In this document: one piece after another, positions 32,741 to 40,810 of the stretch | Numbering within the stretch: the stretch's first letter is position 1 | Layout: every line of letters starts with the position of its first letter | Assembly (NCBI RefSeq): GCF_042684505.1 | Contig: NZ_JBHULT010000008.1 | Location: 1 to 64,000 of the forward strand | Origin: Salinimicrobium flavum | Lineage (GTDB): Bacteria; Bacteroidota; Bacteroidia; Flavobacteriales; Flavobacteriaceae | DNA length: 64,000 nt | Direction: 5' to 3' | Notes under the pieces: model-generated | The model's input: only the letters and a program-made list of their open reading frames with translations | What the model was told of the DNA's origin: nothing | Database searches by the model: none | Made by a program: the position numbers and the translations under genes

Positions 32741-33604
32741 CTAATGATAGGCAGAGAAAACTTTAGTTGCTTCATTATGAGCAGATTCAAAACTCATCAT
32801 TTTGACATGGGTCTCTGCTTTTCGCGAGGTAAAGTAAGAAAGAAGCTTTTCTGTAGGCATATTTCCGGTCAATTCATCCTTGGCCATAGGACAACCACCA
32901 AAGCCCTGGATGGCTCCGTCAAACCGCACACAGCCAGATCTATATGCAGCATCAACTTTTTCAAACCAACTGGAAGGCGTAGTATGAAGGTGTGCGCCAA
33001 ACTCTATTTTTGGATACTTCGGAATAAGATTTGAAAACAGGTATTCAATGACCTCGGGGGTCGAACTTCCAATGGTATCAGAAAGTGAAAGTATCTTAAC
33101 GCCCATCCCTGAAAGTTTCTCGGTCCACTCCCCCACTATCTCCACGTTCCAGGGATCACCGTATGGATTTCCAAATCCCATGGAAAGATAGGCCACCACT
33201 TCTTTACTGCTCCTGCCGGCAATATCCAGGATCTCCTGCAAGGTTTCGACAGATTGCGCAATGGTTTTGTGCGTATTCCGCATCTGGAAGTTTTCTGAGA
33301 TCGAAAAAGGATATCCCAGGTAATCTATTTCCGGGTGCTGCGAGGCATCCTGTGCCCCACGGGTGTTGGCAACAATGGCCAGTAATTTACTACGGGTCCT
33401 GGAAAGATCAAGTTTAGAGAGTACTTCGGCGGTATCGGCCATTTGAGGAATGGCTTTGGGGGAAACAAAACTTCCGAAGTCAATGGTATCAAATCCGCAG
33501 CGCAACAGCGACTGGATGTATTGCACTTTTTGCTGAGTGGGTATAAATTCCTTAATGCCCTGCATGGCGTCGCGCGGACATTCGATTATTTTAATTTCGG
33601 CCAT
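32741..33604 (-). CDS. Hydroxymethylglutaryl-CoA lyase
   Basis: 287 residues of the DRE-TIM barrel family. It cleaves HMG-CoA to acetyl-CoA and acetoacetate in leucine breakdown. Metal and active-site elements: IIECPRDAMQG at the N-terminus (PRD in place of the usual PRDGLQ), LSMGFGNPYGDPWN, LSDTIGSSTP, AHLHTT and the mobile loop GGCPMA with the catalytic Cys. Slightly shorter than typical HMGL (about 300). A -7 box ends only 4 nt before the ATG, so the mRNA may be nearly leaderless. Confidence 0.9.
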   Translation of the reverse strand: MAEIKIIECPRDAMQGIKEFIPTQQKVQYIQSLLRCGFDTIDFGSFVSPKAIPQMADTAEVLSKLDLSRTRSKLLAIVANTRGAQDASQHPEIDYLGYPFSISENFQMRNTHKTIAQSVETLQEILDIAGRSSKEVVAYLSMGFGNPYGDPWNVEIVGEWTEKLSGMGVKILSLSDTIGSSTPEVIEYLFSNLIPKYPKIEFGAHLHTTPSSWFEKVDAAYRSGCVRFDGAIQGFGGCPMAKDELTGNMPTEKLLSYFTSRKAETHVKMMSFESAHNEATKVFSAYH

Positions 33605-33608
33605 GGGT

Positions 33609-33616
33609 CAAATATA
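33609..33616 (-). promoter_or_regulatory. -7 element almost touching the HMG-CoA lyase start
   Basis: TATATTTG on the minus strand, with only 4 nt before the ATG at 33604. If used, transcription would begin at or next to the start codon. Confidence 0.4.
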
Positions 33617-33619
33617 GAA

Positions 33620-33874
33620 TTTAGATTTGAGATATGAGAATGGAGATCTGAGATCTTGAAAGGTAGAAAAAATACGTCTTTGCGAAGAAGCCGGCAAGAC
33701 TACTAAGCAATCCCCTGATGGTGGAAAACAGCCTAATCTATTCTGCGAAAATTTGTGTTACCCGGGAAAATTAAGCGCTCATTCCAAAAGCTAATGGCCA
33801 AAGGCCAAAAGCCAATAGCTAATAGCTAATAGCTGAAGGTTAACGGTATTTTCTCTCCACCTATACTAACTACT
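33620..33874. repeat. Intergenic region built of dispersed repeats, with a short heptamer array
   Basis: About 250 bp with no gene. 33675-33715 (TCTTTGCGAAGAAGCCGGC..) resembles a dispersed element I recall from flavobacterial genomes. 33786-33834 holds GGCCAAA repeats and AATAGCT x3 (33814-33834), a 7-bp period with TAG in each unit. Confidence 0.6.
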
Positions 33875-34492
33875 CTATATCAATATAAAGATCCCGATCC
33901 CTATAAATACCAGAACCTGAACCCATTTGAACACCACCCCTGAACGCGGATGTTTTTGAAGATATACCGAGATCTTTCCTGCCAGGACCGCCACGGAAGA
34001 AAAGATCACGAAAGCCTGCAGCATGAACAAAAAACCCAGCAAAAAGAATTGATACACCGTATTCTCTTGTGGCTCCCACAGGAATCCCGGGAAAAAAGCC
34101 AGGAAAAATATCGCCACTTTTGGATTGAGGACATTCATTAGAAACCCCCTTTTAAAAAGGGAAAAAAGCTCTTTCTTTTGACCCTCGGTACCTGCAGACA
34201 CTTCGATTTGTGCCTCACTCCGAAGAACCTTGTAGGCCAGAAAAAATAAATATAAGGCCCCAAGGATCTTGATGATCAAAAACAAGGTTTCTGATTGTTT
34301 AATGATGGCAGATACTCCGAAGGCTACAAGGCTGGTATGGACAATGATTCCCGACACCAGGCCAAGGGTAGTGACGATCCCGTGCTTCTTCCCATTGGTC
34401 ATTCCCTGCACCAGCACATAAATAATATCGGGGCCCGGGGAAATGGTCAACAAGATTGAAGCCGTTAAAAAAGGAATGATCTGCTCCAGCAC
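33875..34492 (-). CDS. LysE family translocator, GTG start
   Basis: 205 residues with five to six hydrophobic segments. The family start FLTASILLTISPGPDIIYVL is followed by TLGLVSGIIVHTSLVAFGVSA and FLMNVLNPKVAIFFLAFFPGFL. Members export amino acids (Lys, Arg, homoserine). The initiation codon is GTG at 34492, overlapping the pyrD TAG by one base, which implies coupled translation. The substrate is not predictable. Confidence 0.9.
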   Translation of the reverse strand: MLEQIIPFLTASILLTISPGPDIIYVLVQGMTNGKKHGIVTTLGLVSGIIVHTSLVAFGVSAIIKQSETLFLIIKILGALYLFFLAYKVLRSEAQIEVSAGTEGQKKELFSLFKRGFLMNVLNPKVAIFFLAFFPGFLWEPQENTVYQFFLLGFLFMLQAFVIFSSVAVLAGKISVYLQKHPRSGVVFKWVQVLVFIGIGIFILI

Positions 34493-35511
34493 TACGAGCG
34501 TTTTAAAATTTCCTTATTGATATCCCTGATCAATCCTGGTCCTTCATAGATAAACCCGGTATAGACCTGGACAAGGCTGGCGCCGGCTTCCAGTTTCTCT
34601 ATGGCATCTTCGGGAGACATGATCCCCCCCACTCCAATTATTGGAAAGGCTCTGTTACTTTTTTCTGAAAGGAACCTGATCACCTCTGTAGCACGATCCT
34701 TTAATGGTTTTCCGCTTAAACCGCCTGCCTCATCCCGATCCCGAGAGGTAAGACCTTCACGTGAAATGGTCGTATTAGTAGCGATCACCCCTGCAATCGC
34801 GGTCTCTTTGACAATATCAATAATATCCAGCAACTGTGAGTCAGTAAGGTCTGGAGCGATCTTTAAAAGGATAGGCTTGGAAACCGGTTTTCCGTTATTT
34901 CTCTTCTGAAGGGTATTTAAAAGATTGGTTAGCGGTTCTTTGTCCTGAAGCTCCCTTAAGTTGGGAGTATTTGGCGAACTTACATTCACAACAAAATAAT
35001 CTACATAGTCGAAAAGAGCATCAAAACAAATTATATAGTCGTCAACCGCATTCTCGTTAGGAGTTATCTTGTTTTTCCCAATGTTTCCGCCAATAAGTAC
35101 ATTTTTGTTCTTCTTCAAACGTTTTACAGCATCCTCTACACCGCCGTTATTAAAACCCATCCTGTTAATAATGGCTTTGTCTTCTTTCAGCCTGAAAAGT
35201 CTTTTTTTCTCGTTCCCCGGCTGTGGCTTGGGAGTAAGGGTACCTATTTCGATAAATCCGAAACCAAAATTGGAAAGCTCCTTATAAAGTTTTGCATCTT
35301 TATCAAATCCCGCAGCCAGGCCAACCGGATTTTTGAACCTCAGGCCGAAAACTTCCCGCTCCAGCCGTGGGTCGTTCACCAGGAACTTCCGCCGAACTAT
35401 TCCCGCAAGTGCAGGTATGCTGAATAACTTCCGAAGCATGGAAAAGGTGAAATAATGAACCTTTTCAGGATCCATTTTAAAGAGAAGCGGCCTAACTACA
35501 CTATTATACAT
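34492..35511 (-). CDS. pyrD: Dihydroorotate dehydrogenase (quinone), class 2
   Basis: 339 residues from ATG 35511; the longer frame starts with a TTG inside the -7 box. Oxidises dihydroorotate to orotate in pyrimidine synthesis, passing electrons to quinone. N-terminal membrane-associating helices (VVRPLLFKMDPEKVHYFTFSML), FMN sites FKNPVGLAAGFDKDAK, VNVSSPNTPNLRELQ with the class 2 catalytic Ser, and GVGGIMSPEDA. A -7 box lies 15 nt upstream. Confidence 0.97.
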   Translation of the reverse strand: MYNSVVRPLLFKMDPEKVHYFTFSMLRKLFSIPALAGIVRRKFLVNDPRLEREVFGLRFKNPVGLAAGFDKDAKLYKELSNFGFGFIEIGTLTPKPQPGNEKKRLFRLKEDKAIINRMGFNNGGVEDAVKRLKKNKNVLIGGNIGKNKITPNENAVDDYIICFDALFDYVDYFVVNVSSPNTPNLRELQDKEPLTNLLNTLQKRNNGKPVSKPILLKIAPDLTDSQLLDIIDIVKETAIAGVIATNTTISREGLTSRDRDEAGGLSGKPLKDRATEVIRFLSEKSNRAFPIIGVGGIMSPEDAIEKLEAGASLVQVYTGFIYEGPGLIRDINKEILKRS

Positions 35512-35526
35512 AGAACGGGTTTTCAG

Positions 35527-35534
35527 CAAAATTA
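35527..35534 (-). promoter_or_regulatory. Putative -7 element for pyrD-lysE
   Basis: Minus-strand TAATTTTG, 15 nt before the ATG at 35511. No TTG partner, but the spacing to the ATG matches thrS and tgt. Confidence 0.5.
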
Positions 35535-35575
35535 AAATAAACCGTATTAATAGCAGGCGGAAAAGATAAAACGTT

Positions 35576-35605
35576 TTGAAGCTGACCGGCAGTTCATTAT
35601 TTTTG
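35576..35605 (+). promoter_or_regulatory. Promoter of pepT
   Basis: -33 TTG (35576-35578), 19-nt spacer, -7 TATTTTTG (35598-35605), 17 nt before the ATG. Confidence 0.82.
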
Positions 35606-35622
35606 ATGAAACTAGACTAAGC

Positions 35623-36867
35623 ATGACCAATAAACAAGAGATCATAGACCGATTTTTAAGCTATGTAAAAATAGACACCCAGAGTGACGAGAACAGTCAG
35701 ACCACTCCCAGCACACAGAAGCAGTGGGATCTTGCCAATAAATTAAGAGATGAACTCAGTGAGATGGGGTTACAGGACGTAAGCATCGATGAGAATGCCT
35801 ATGTTATGGCCAGCTTACCTTCAAATGTAGAGCACGAGGTGCCGGTGATTGGATTTGTCGCACATTTTGACACTACCCCCGATTTCTCGGGCACCAATGT
35901 CAATCCTCAGATCATCGAAGATTACGACGGAAAGGATATCGTACTCAATAAAGAGAAAAACATCATTCTTTCCCCAGATTATTTTGAGGACCTGCTTCAG
36001 TACAAGGGACAGACCCTTATAACGACCGACGGGAACACCCTTTTGGGGGCCGATGACAAGGCCGGGATAACTGAGATCATGGAAGCTTTAAAATACCTGC
36101 TCCAAAATCCTGAAATAAAACACGGGAAGATAAGGGTGTGTTTCACTCCCGATGAGGAAATTGGGCGGGGAGCGCATAAGTTCGACGTGGAAAAATTCGG
36201 GGCCGAGTGGGCCTACACTATGGATGGCAGCCAGATAGGTGAACTGGAATATGAGAATTTCAATGCTGCCGGTGCGGTGGTGACCGTTTCTGGAAAAAGT
36301 GTACATCCGGGATATGCCAAAGACAAGATGATCAACAGCATGTACATCGCCACAGATTTCATTAATTCCCTTCCCCGCCTTGAAACCCCTGAACACACAG
36401 AGGGAAGACAAGGATTCTTCCACCTTAACGGAATAGAGGGCGATGTGGAAGAGACCAAACTGCATTACATTATTCGTGACCATGACAGGGAGCATTTTGA
36501 AGCACGGAAAAAGATGATCCAGGACCTCGCCGGAGAAATTTGCAGCCAGTATCAAAGGGAATGTGTACAGGTGGAGGTGACAGACCAGTATTTCAACATG
36601 AAGGAAAAAGTTGAACCCGTAATGCATATTGTTGACATAGCCGAAGAAGCCATGCAAGAGCTGGGAATCCTCCCGGATATCAAACCCATTCGCGGGGGTA
36701 CAGATGGGGCACAGTTGAGTTTTATGGGACTCCCCTGCCCTAACATCTTCGCAGGAGGCCATAATTTCCACGGAAAATATGAATATGTTCCGGTAGAAAG
36801 TATGCAAAAAGCGGTGGAGGTGATCGTTAAGATAGCTGAGTTAACTGCGGAAAAATATCAGCAGTAG
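35623..36867 (+). CDS. pepT: Peptidase T (tripeptide aminopeptidase)
   Basis: Zinc M20B peptidase removing the N-terminal residue of tripeptides. 414 residues. Metal-binding motifs are VAHFDTTPDFSG, LLGADDKAGI (bridging Asp), FTPDEEIGRG (general base Glu and ligand) and AGGHNFHGKYE (final His). A dimerisation domain is inserted at about 205-320. Full length. Confidence 0.96.
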   Translation: MTNKQEIIDRFLSYVKIDTQSDENSQTTPSTQKQWDLANKLRDELSEMGLQDVSIDENAYVMASLPSNVEHEVPVIGFVAHFDTTPDFSGTNVNPQIIEDYDGKDIVLNKEKNIILSPDYFEDLLQYKGQTLITTDGNTLLGADDKAGITEIMEALKYLLQNPEIKHGKIRVCFTPDEEIGRGAHKFDVEKFGAEWAYTMDGSQIGELEYENFNAAGAVVTVSGKSVHPGYAKDKMINSMYIATDFINSLPRLETPEHTEGRQGFFHLNGIEGDVEETKLHYIIRDHDREHFEARKKMIQDLAGEICSQYQRECVQVEVTDQYFNMKEKVEPVMHIVDIAEEAMQELGILPDIKPIRGGTDGAQLSFMGLPCPNIFAGGHNFHGKYEYVPVESMQKAVEVIVKIAELTAEKYQQ

Positions 36868-36933
36868 TTATAAAGTTCAGCAGTTATCAGTCGTTGGTCC
36901 CATTAACCAATCAATAATTAACCAAATAAAAGA

Positions 36934-37527
36934 ATGGCTATAAAATCAGCTGAAGATTACATTTCTGCTCATCCAAAATGGGAAACTGAGCTAAGGGAAC
37001 TAAGGGAGATGATCCTCACTACCGAAGTGGAAGAAACCATAAAATGGGGTGCTCCCGTTTACACCGTAAATGATAAGAACGTGGTTGCTATAGCTGCTTT
37101 TAAGAACCATGCGGCACTTTGGTTCTACCAGGGTGCGTTATTAAAGAAGCATACTGCCCTACTTGAGAATGCGCAGGAAGGGAAGACAAAGGCATTGCGC
37201 CAGGTGCGGTTGGAAAAAGGAAAAGAAATTCCGTTGAAAGAACTCCGCAATTATGTTCTTGAAGCCATTCAGAATCAGAAAGAAGGAAAAGAAATAAAAC
37301 CACAGAGAGGTAAAAAAGTAGAGATCCCGCCTTTTCTGGCAACTGCATTTGAAAATGATGACGACCTTAAAAAGGCCTTTTTTGCCCTTACTCCCGGGAA
37401 ACAGCGTGAGTACTGTGAACATATAAGTGAAGCTAAGAGAGAAACCACTAAATTCAGCAGGTTGGAAAAGATCTCTCCCATGGTCAAGGAAGGACAGGGG
37501 CTTCATGATAAGTATAAAAACTGTTAG
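36934..37527 (+). CDS. DUF1801 / YdeI-like protein
   Basis: 197 residues. The N-terminal DUF1801 domain (about 5-115: ETIKWGAPVYT, VAIAAFKNHAALWFYQGALL) has the SCP/phage-tail-like alpha/beta fold of 'iron chaperone' annotations. The C-terminal YdeI/OmpD-associated helical domain is at about 130-195 (LATAFENDDDLKKAFFALTPGKQREYCEHISEAK). The role in this family is not established. It lies 66 nt after pepT and may share its transcript. Confidence 0.85.
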   Translation: MAIKSAEDYISAHPKWETELRELREMILTTEVEETIKWGAPVYTVNDKNVVAIAAFKNHAALWFYQGALLKKHTALLENAQEGKTKALRQVRLEKGKEIPLKELRNYVLEAIQNQKEGKEIKPQRGKKVEIPPFLATAFENDDDLKKAFFALTPGKQREYCEHISEAKRETTKFSRLEKISPMVKEGQGLHDKYKNC

Positions 37528-37685
37528 AACCCTTACGGTTTGGAATTCTGAAAGGTTGATCCACCCACAGACCTACAAGGTTCCAAAAACCATGCAGGTC
37601 TTTTTTTTTCATGAAAAACCTATAAAGTTCAAATAGGTCCTTGCAGGTTAAATTGGAATTCCAAGCTCCATAATCAAAATACAAA

Positions 37686-37719
37686 AAAAGCCCCACGCGA
37701 GCGATTGCGTGGGGCTTTT
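37686..37719. terminator. Terminator between the YdeI-like gene and yajC
   Basis: 13-bp perfect stem AAAAGCCCCACGC / GCGTGGGGCTTTT (37686-37698 / 37707-37719), 8-nt loop. On the minus strand a T-run (down to 37683) follows, so it mainly ends yajC transcription; TTTT lies on the plus side. Confidence 0.93.
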
Positions 37720-37738
37720 AAATGAAATCCTTCAGGAT

Positions 37739-38032
37739 CTATTTCTTTTCCTTCACAGGTTCATTCAGCTTGCGGCTCATCTCCATGGAAATGGAAGATC
37801 TGTCGAAAGTGATTTTTCCAGCTCCGGTCTCAATGATCACAGCATTTTGTTTTTCACTAAAGTCAATAATTTTACCGTGCATTCCACTTTTAGTGATGAC
37901 CTTATCACCTCTTTTAAGTTCTGAAGCGAATTGTTTTTCTTGTTTGGCACGTTTCATTTGTGGGCGTATCATAAAAAAATACACCACTACAAACATTAAG
38001 ATAATTGGGGCAAACTGGGTTAATTGATCCAT
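37739..38032 (-). CDS. yajC: Preprotein translocase subunit YajC
   Basis: 97 residues: one N-terminal membrane helix (APIILMFVVVYFFMIRPQ) and a small cytoplasmic domain with KRGDKVITKSGMHGKI. Accessory part of the SecDF-YajC complex that assists protein export. secDF is not in the window. It lies 27 nt downstream of the DUF1573 lipoprotein in a nusB-DUF1573-yajC order. Confidence 0.95.
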   Translation of the reverse strand: MDQLTQFAPIILMFVVVYFFMIRPQMKRAKQEKQFASELKRGDKVITKSGMHGKIIDFSEKQNAVIIETGAGKITFDRSSISMEMSRKLNEPVKEKK

Positions 38033-38059
38033 AGATAATTTTGTTGCTCTTGCGACTTC

Positions 38060-38512
38060 TTAAGACTGTGTGTCTTTAGGATTTACAAAAGCTTTAATTT
38101 TTAATTGTTCTTTCCCAGTTTCGGTGTTTGCAGTAATATTTACTGTCTTTGTAACCTGGTTCTGGCCGGTACCATTGAATTTAACAAGCATTTCTCCTGT
38201 TTCACCCGGAGCGATAGGGTCTTTTGTCCAGGTAGGAACGGTACATCCGCAAGAGCTGGTAGCATTAGTGATCACCAATGGTGCTTTCCCGGTATTGGTA
38301 AAAGTAAAGGTATGTTCAACATTGGTTCCTTGTTCAATGGTACCAAAATCGTGCTCGGTTGCATCAAAACTGATGGCAGGATAAGTAACTTCCTGTGCGT
38401 CACGTGCTGCAGCTTCCTCTACATTCTCTGCTTTTACTTTGTTAGAGGCATCCTCTTTACAGGAAGTGAATGCCATAGCAATTACTGCTAAAAATAAGAT
38501 TCCTTTTTTCAT
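38060..38512 (-). CDS. DUF1573 lipoprotein
   Basis: 150 residues. Lipobox MAFTSC, then an Ig-like beta-sandwich DUF1573 domain, about 45-145: ISFDATEHDFGTIEQGTNVEHTFTFTNTGKAPLVITNATSSCGCTVPTW, with the conserved SCGCT. Typical of Bacteroidota envelope proteins of unknown role. Sits between nusB and yajC on the same strand. Confidence 0.9.
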   Translation of the reverse strand: MKKGILFLAVIAMAFTSCKEDASNKVKAENVEEAAARDAQEVTYPAISFDATEHDFGTIEQGTNVEHTFTFTNTGKAPLVITNATSSCGCTVPTWTKDPIAPGETGEMLVKFNGTGQNQVTKTVNITANTETGKEQLKIKAFVNPKDTQS

Positions 38513-38561
38513 GATTTACAATTTATAGTTAAAGGTGATAAAATTATAAAAATTTGCAGGA

Positions 38562-39500
38562 CTACATAAGACCCCTGCCCATTTTGTTTAGTTTGCCCTC
38601 CTCTTTGTACTCTTTTGAGAGTTTATCAAGGATCCCATTGATAAAAATACTACTTTTTGGAGTACTGTATTCCTTAGCAATTTCTAAATATTCGTTAATA
38701 GTCACCTTTACCGGGATAGATGGAAACTTTAAAAATTCACAAATTGCCATTTTAATAAGTATGGTATCCAGGTCGGCGATGCGTTCTTTATCCCAGTTTG
38801 GCGTTTTGCCTTCCATTTCCTGAGCAAGGTCTTCATCATTCAGCAGGGTTTTCCGAAAAAGCTGCACCGCATATTCCTTGTCCTCCTCATTCTTGAAAAG
38901 ACGGGTGAGTGCATGTTGTTTGCCCTCCTGCAGCTTTTGAAGCATTTTTACAATGGCCGTGTTGACGAGCGGAAGGTCGTCAATCCAGGTGATCTTCTTA
39001 TCTTCCAGGTAATCATACAACTTTTCATTTGGCGCGATCACCTCTTTAAAGATCCTGATAACAAATTCCTTGTCGTCCTTAAAAGTGCTGGTCCTTGACG
39101 CCATGTAAGATTCAAAAGCATCACTATTTCTTATCTCATCCCAAAGTATCGCGACATATTCGTCATCATTTTTCCAGTTATTGAGTTTCCTGGTTTCCAA
39201 TCCGGTTTGCAGGGCCTGATTCTGTTCCAGAAGTGCGATCACTTCATTGTTGACAAACTTGCGGTTTGGATCAATCTCTTCCTCAGAAGGCAGATGTTTT
39301 TGCCGCGATTTCTCCATATACTCCTCAGAATAATCCTTTATCTCCACAAAAAGGTTCAGAAGTAAAAGGTACAGGTTGTACATCTCATCCATACTTTTCA
39401 GAAGAAATTTTTCTTCCGATTTCAAATCGTCATTTTCACTCTGAGAGTAAGCATACAAAGACTGCATTACTTTAACTCTTATGTGTCTTCTGGTTAACAT
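38562..39500 (-). CDS. nusB: Transcription antitermination factor NusB, long form
   Basis: 312 residues against about 140 in E. coli. The NusB fold occupies about 180-300 (LVNTAIVKMLQKLQ; LDTILIKMAICEFLKFPSIPVKVTINEYLEIAKEYSTPKSSIFINGILDKL). The N-terminal part starts with the usual RRHIRVKVMQSLYAY, then a long inserted charged helical region (about 40-170) typical of Bacteroidota. With NusE/S10 it binds boxA in rRNA leaders; a candidate boxA is at 198-208. Confidence 0.92.
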   Translation of the reverse strand: MLTRRHIRVKVMQSLYAYSQSENDDLKSEEKFLLKSMDEMYNLYLLLLNLFVEIKDYSEEYMEKSRQKHLPSEEEIDPNRKFVNNEVIALLEQNQALQTGLETRKLNNWKNDDEYVAILWDEIRNSDAFESYMASRTSTFKDDKEFVIRIFKEVIAPNEKLYDYLEDKKITWIDDLPLVNTAIVKMLQKLQEGKQHALTRLFKNEEDKEYAVQLFRKTLLNDEDLAQEMEGKTPNWDKERIADLDTILIKMAICEFLKFPSIPVKVTINEYLEIAKEYSTPKSSIFINGILDKLSKEYKEEGKLNKMGRGLM

Positions 39501-39530
39501 AGCTGTAAAAGAACTTTTTAAAAAATTAAA

Positions 39531-39554
39531 GGGCGAAAGGTTTTCCTTTCGCCC
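39531..39554 (-). terminator. Terminator of the leucine-dehydrogenase-type gene
   Basis: 10-bp perfect stem GGGCGAAAGG / CCTTTCGCCC with a 4-nt loop, followed on the minus strand by TTTAATTTTTT. A TATTTTTG box (39564-39557) just upstream could instead start nusB transcripts inside the hairpin. Confidence 0.88.
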
Positions 39555-39589
39555 CGCAAAAATACTATTAAATTGAAAAATGGCTTAGC

Positions 39590-40687
39590 TTATCTTCGAT
39601 TTTTTCTATCGGCGATTCGCTGCTGCGCCACCCTCAACGCAGCCTCATGTGTTGTGATGTTTTTAACATCTGCCTCATTCAGGATCTCAAGTGTGGTGTG
39701 GTAAATATTCTCGGTCTTCTCCATGATCTCCTTCTTACCATATCCTTCTATTTCAGCATATACATTGATGATACCACCGGCATTGATGAGGAAGTCTGGC
39801 GCATATACAATCCCTTTCTCCCTTAGCACAAGACCGTGTTTGCTGTCATCTGCCAACTGGTTGTTGGCAGCACCTGCGATAATGTCTGCCTTGAACCGTT
39901 CGAGAGTAATGTCATTAATGGTAGCTCCCAGAGCGCAAGGCGCATAGATATCAACATCTGCTGCGTATACATCTTTGCCTTCAAAAATAGTAGCATTGTA
40001 CTGCTTGCTTACCTGTTGCAACCGCTCTTCATTGATATCGCTTATAATTACTTTAGCCCCTTCTTTGGTCAGGTGGTCTACAAGTGACTCCCCTACGTGT
40101 CCTATTCCCTGCACCAGTACAGTTCTGTTCTTTAAATTATCTGAACCATATTTGAATTTTGCAGCAGCTTTCATTCCCATAAATACCCCATAAGCGGTAA
40201 TAGGTGAAGGGTTACCCGCGCCACCTTTATCTTCAGAGATCCCAGTAACATAAGGGGTCACTTCGCGAACGATATCCATATCGGCAGTTTCCATACCTAC
40301 ATCTTCAGCGGTGATATATTTACCACCCAGCGAATCCACAAATTCACCAAACCTTCTCATAAGCTGTGGAGTCTTTTGTGTTTTGGCATCACCAAGGATA
40401 ACGGCTTTACCGCCTCCAAGATTTAGACCGGTGATCGCACTTTTGAAGGTCATTCCTCGCGAAAGTCTCAAGACATCATTTACCGCATCCCACTCACTGC
40501 TGTAGTTCCACATACGGGTACCCCCCAATGCAGGCCCTAAAACTGTGTTATGAATTCCAATAATTGCCTTTAAACCTGTATCTTTGTCGTTGCAAAAGAC
40601 CACTTGTTCGTGGTCATCAAAAGAAAGCTGCCCAAAGACCGGAGCGGCTTTTTTAAGTTCATTTGCCTTTAGAACATCCACTGTCAT
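39590..40687 (-). CDS. Leucine dehydrogenase-type Glu/Leu/Phe/Val dehydrogenase
   Basis: 365 residues. Reversibly deaminates branched-chain amino acids with NAD+. ALGGTRMWNY and GLNLGGGKAVI carry the substrate-binding and catalytic Lys; AEDVGMETADMDI is the conserved Asp region; the Rossmann motif is VLVQGIGHVGESL. The length fits leucine dehydrogenase (about 365) rather than glutamate dehydrogenase (about 440). With the HMG-CoA lyase at 32741 it fits leucine catabolism. A TATTTTTG -7 box lies at 40734-40727. Confidence 0.93.
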   Translation of the reverse strand: MTVDVLKANELKKAAPVFGQLSFDDHEQVVFCNDKDTGLKAIIGIHNTVLGPALGGTRMWNYSSEWDAVNDVLRLSRGMTFKSAITGLNLGGGKAVILGDAKTQKTPQLMRRFGEFVDSLGGKYITAEDVGMETADMDIVREVTPYVTGISEDKGGAGNPSPITAYGVFMGMKAAAKFKYGSDNLKNRTVLVQGIGHVGESLVDHLTKEGAKVIISDINEERLQQVSKQYNATIFEGKDVYAADVDIYAPCALGATINDITLERFKADIIAGAANNQLADDSKHGLVLREKGIVYAPDFLINAGGIINVYAEIEGYGKKEIMEKTENIYHTTLEILNEADVKNITTHEAALRVAQQRIADRKNRR

Positions 40688-40726
40688 AAATATTGATTAA
40701 GTTATTGTAATCGAAATTATTATTGG

Positions 40727-40734
40727 CAAAAATA
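40727..40734 (-). promoter_or_regulatory. Putative -7 element for the leucine dehydrogenase gene
   Basis: Minus-strand TATTTTTG, 39 nt before the ATG; no TTG at the right distance. Confidence 0.45.
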
Positions 40735-40810
40735 AATAATATTTCAATTTGAAAGGGGTTTTTCATTTGATAAATAGGAAATCGCCAAAAAACATCCGGA
40801 TTCATCCGCT

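Noticed and set aside
36088..36807. Antisense frame of 239 codons inside pepT
   Set aside because: pepT has complete conserved metal motifs; the antisense frame follows its codon bias and has no recognisable domain.
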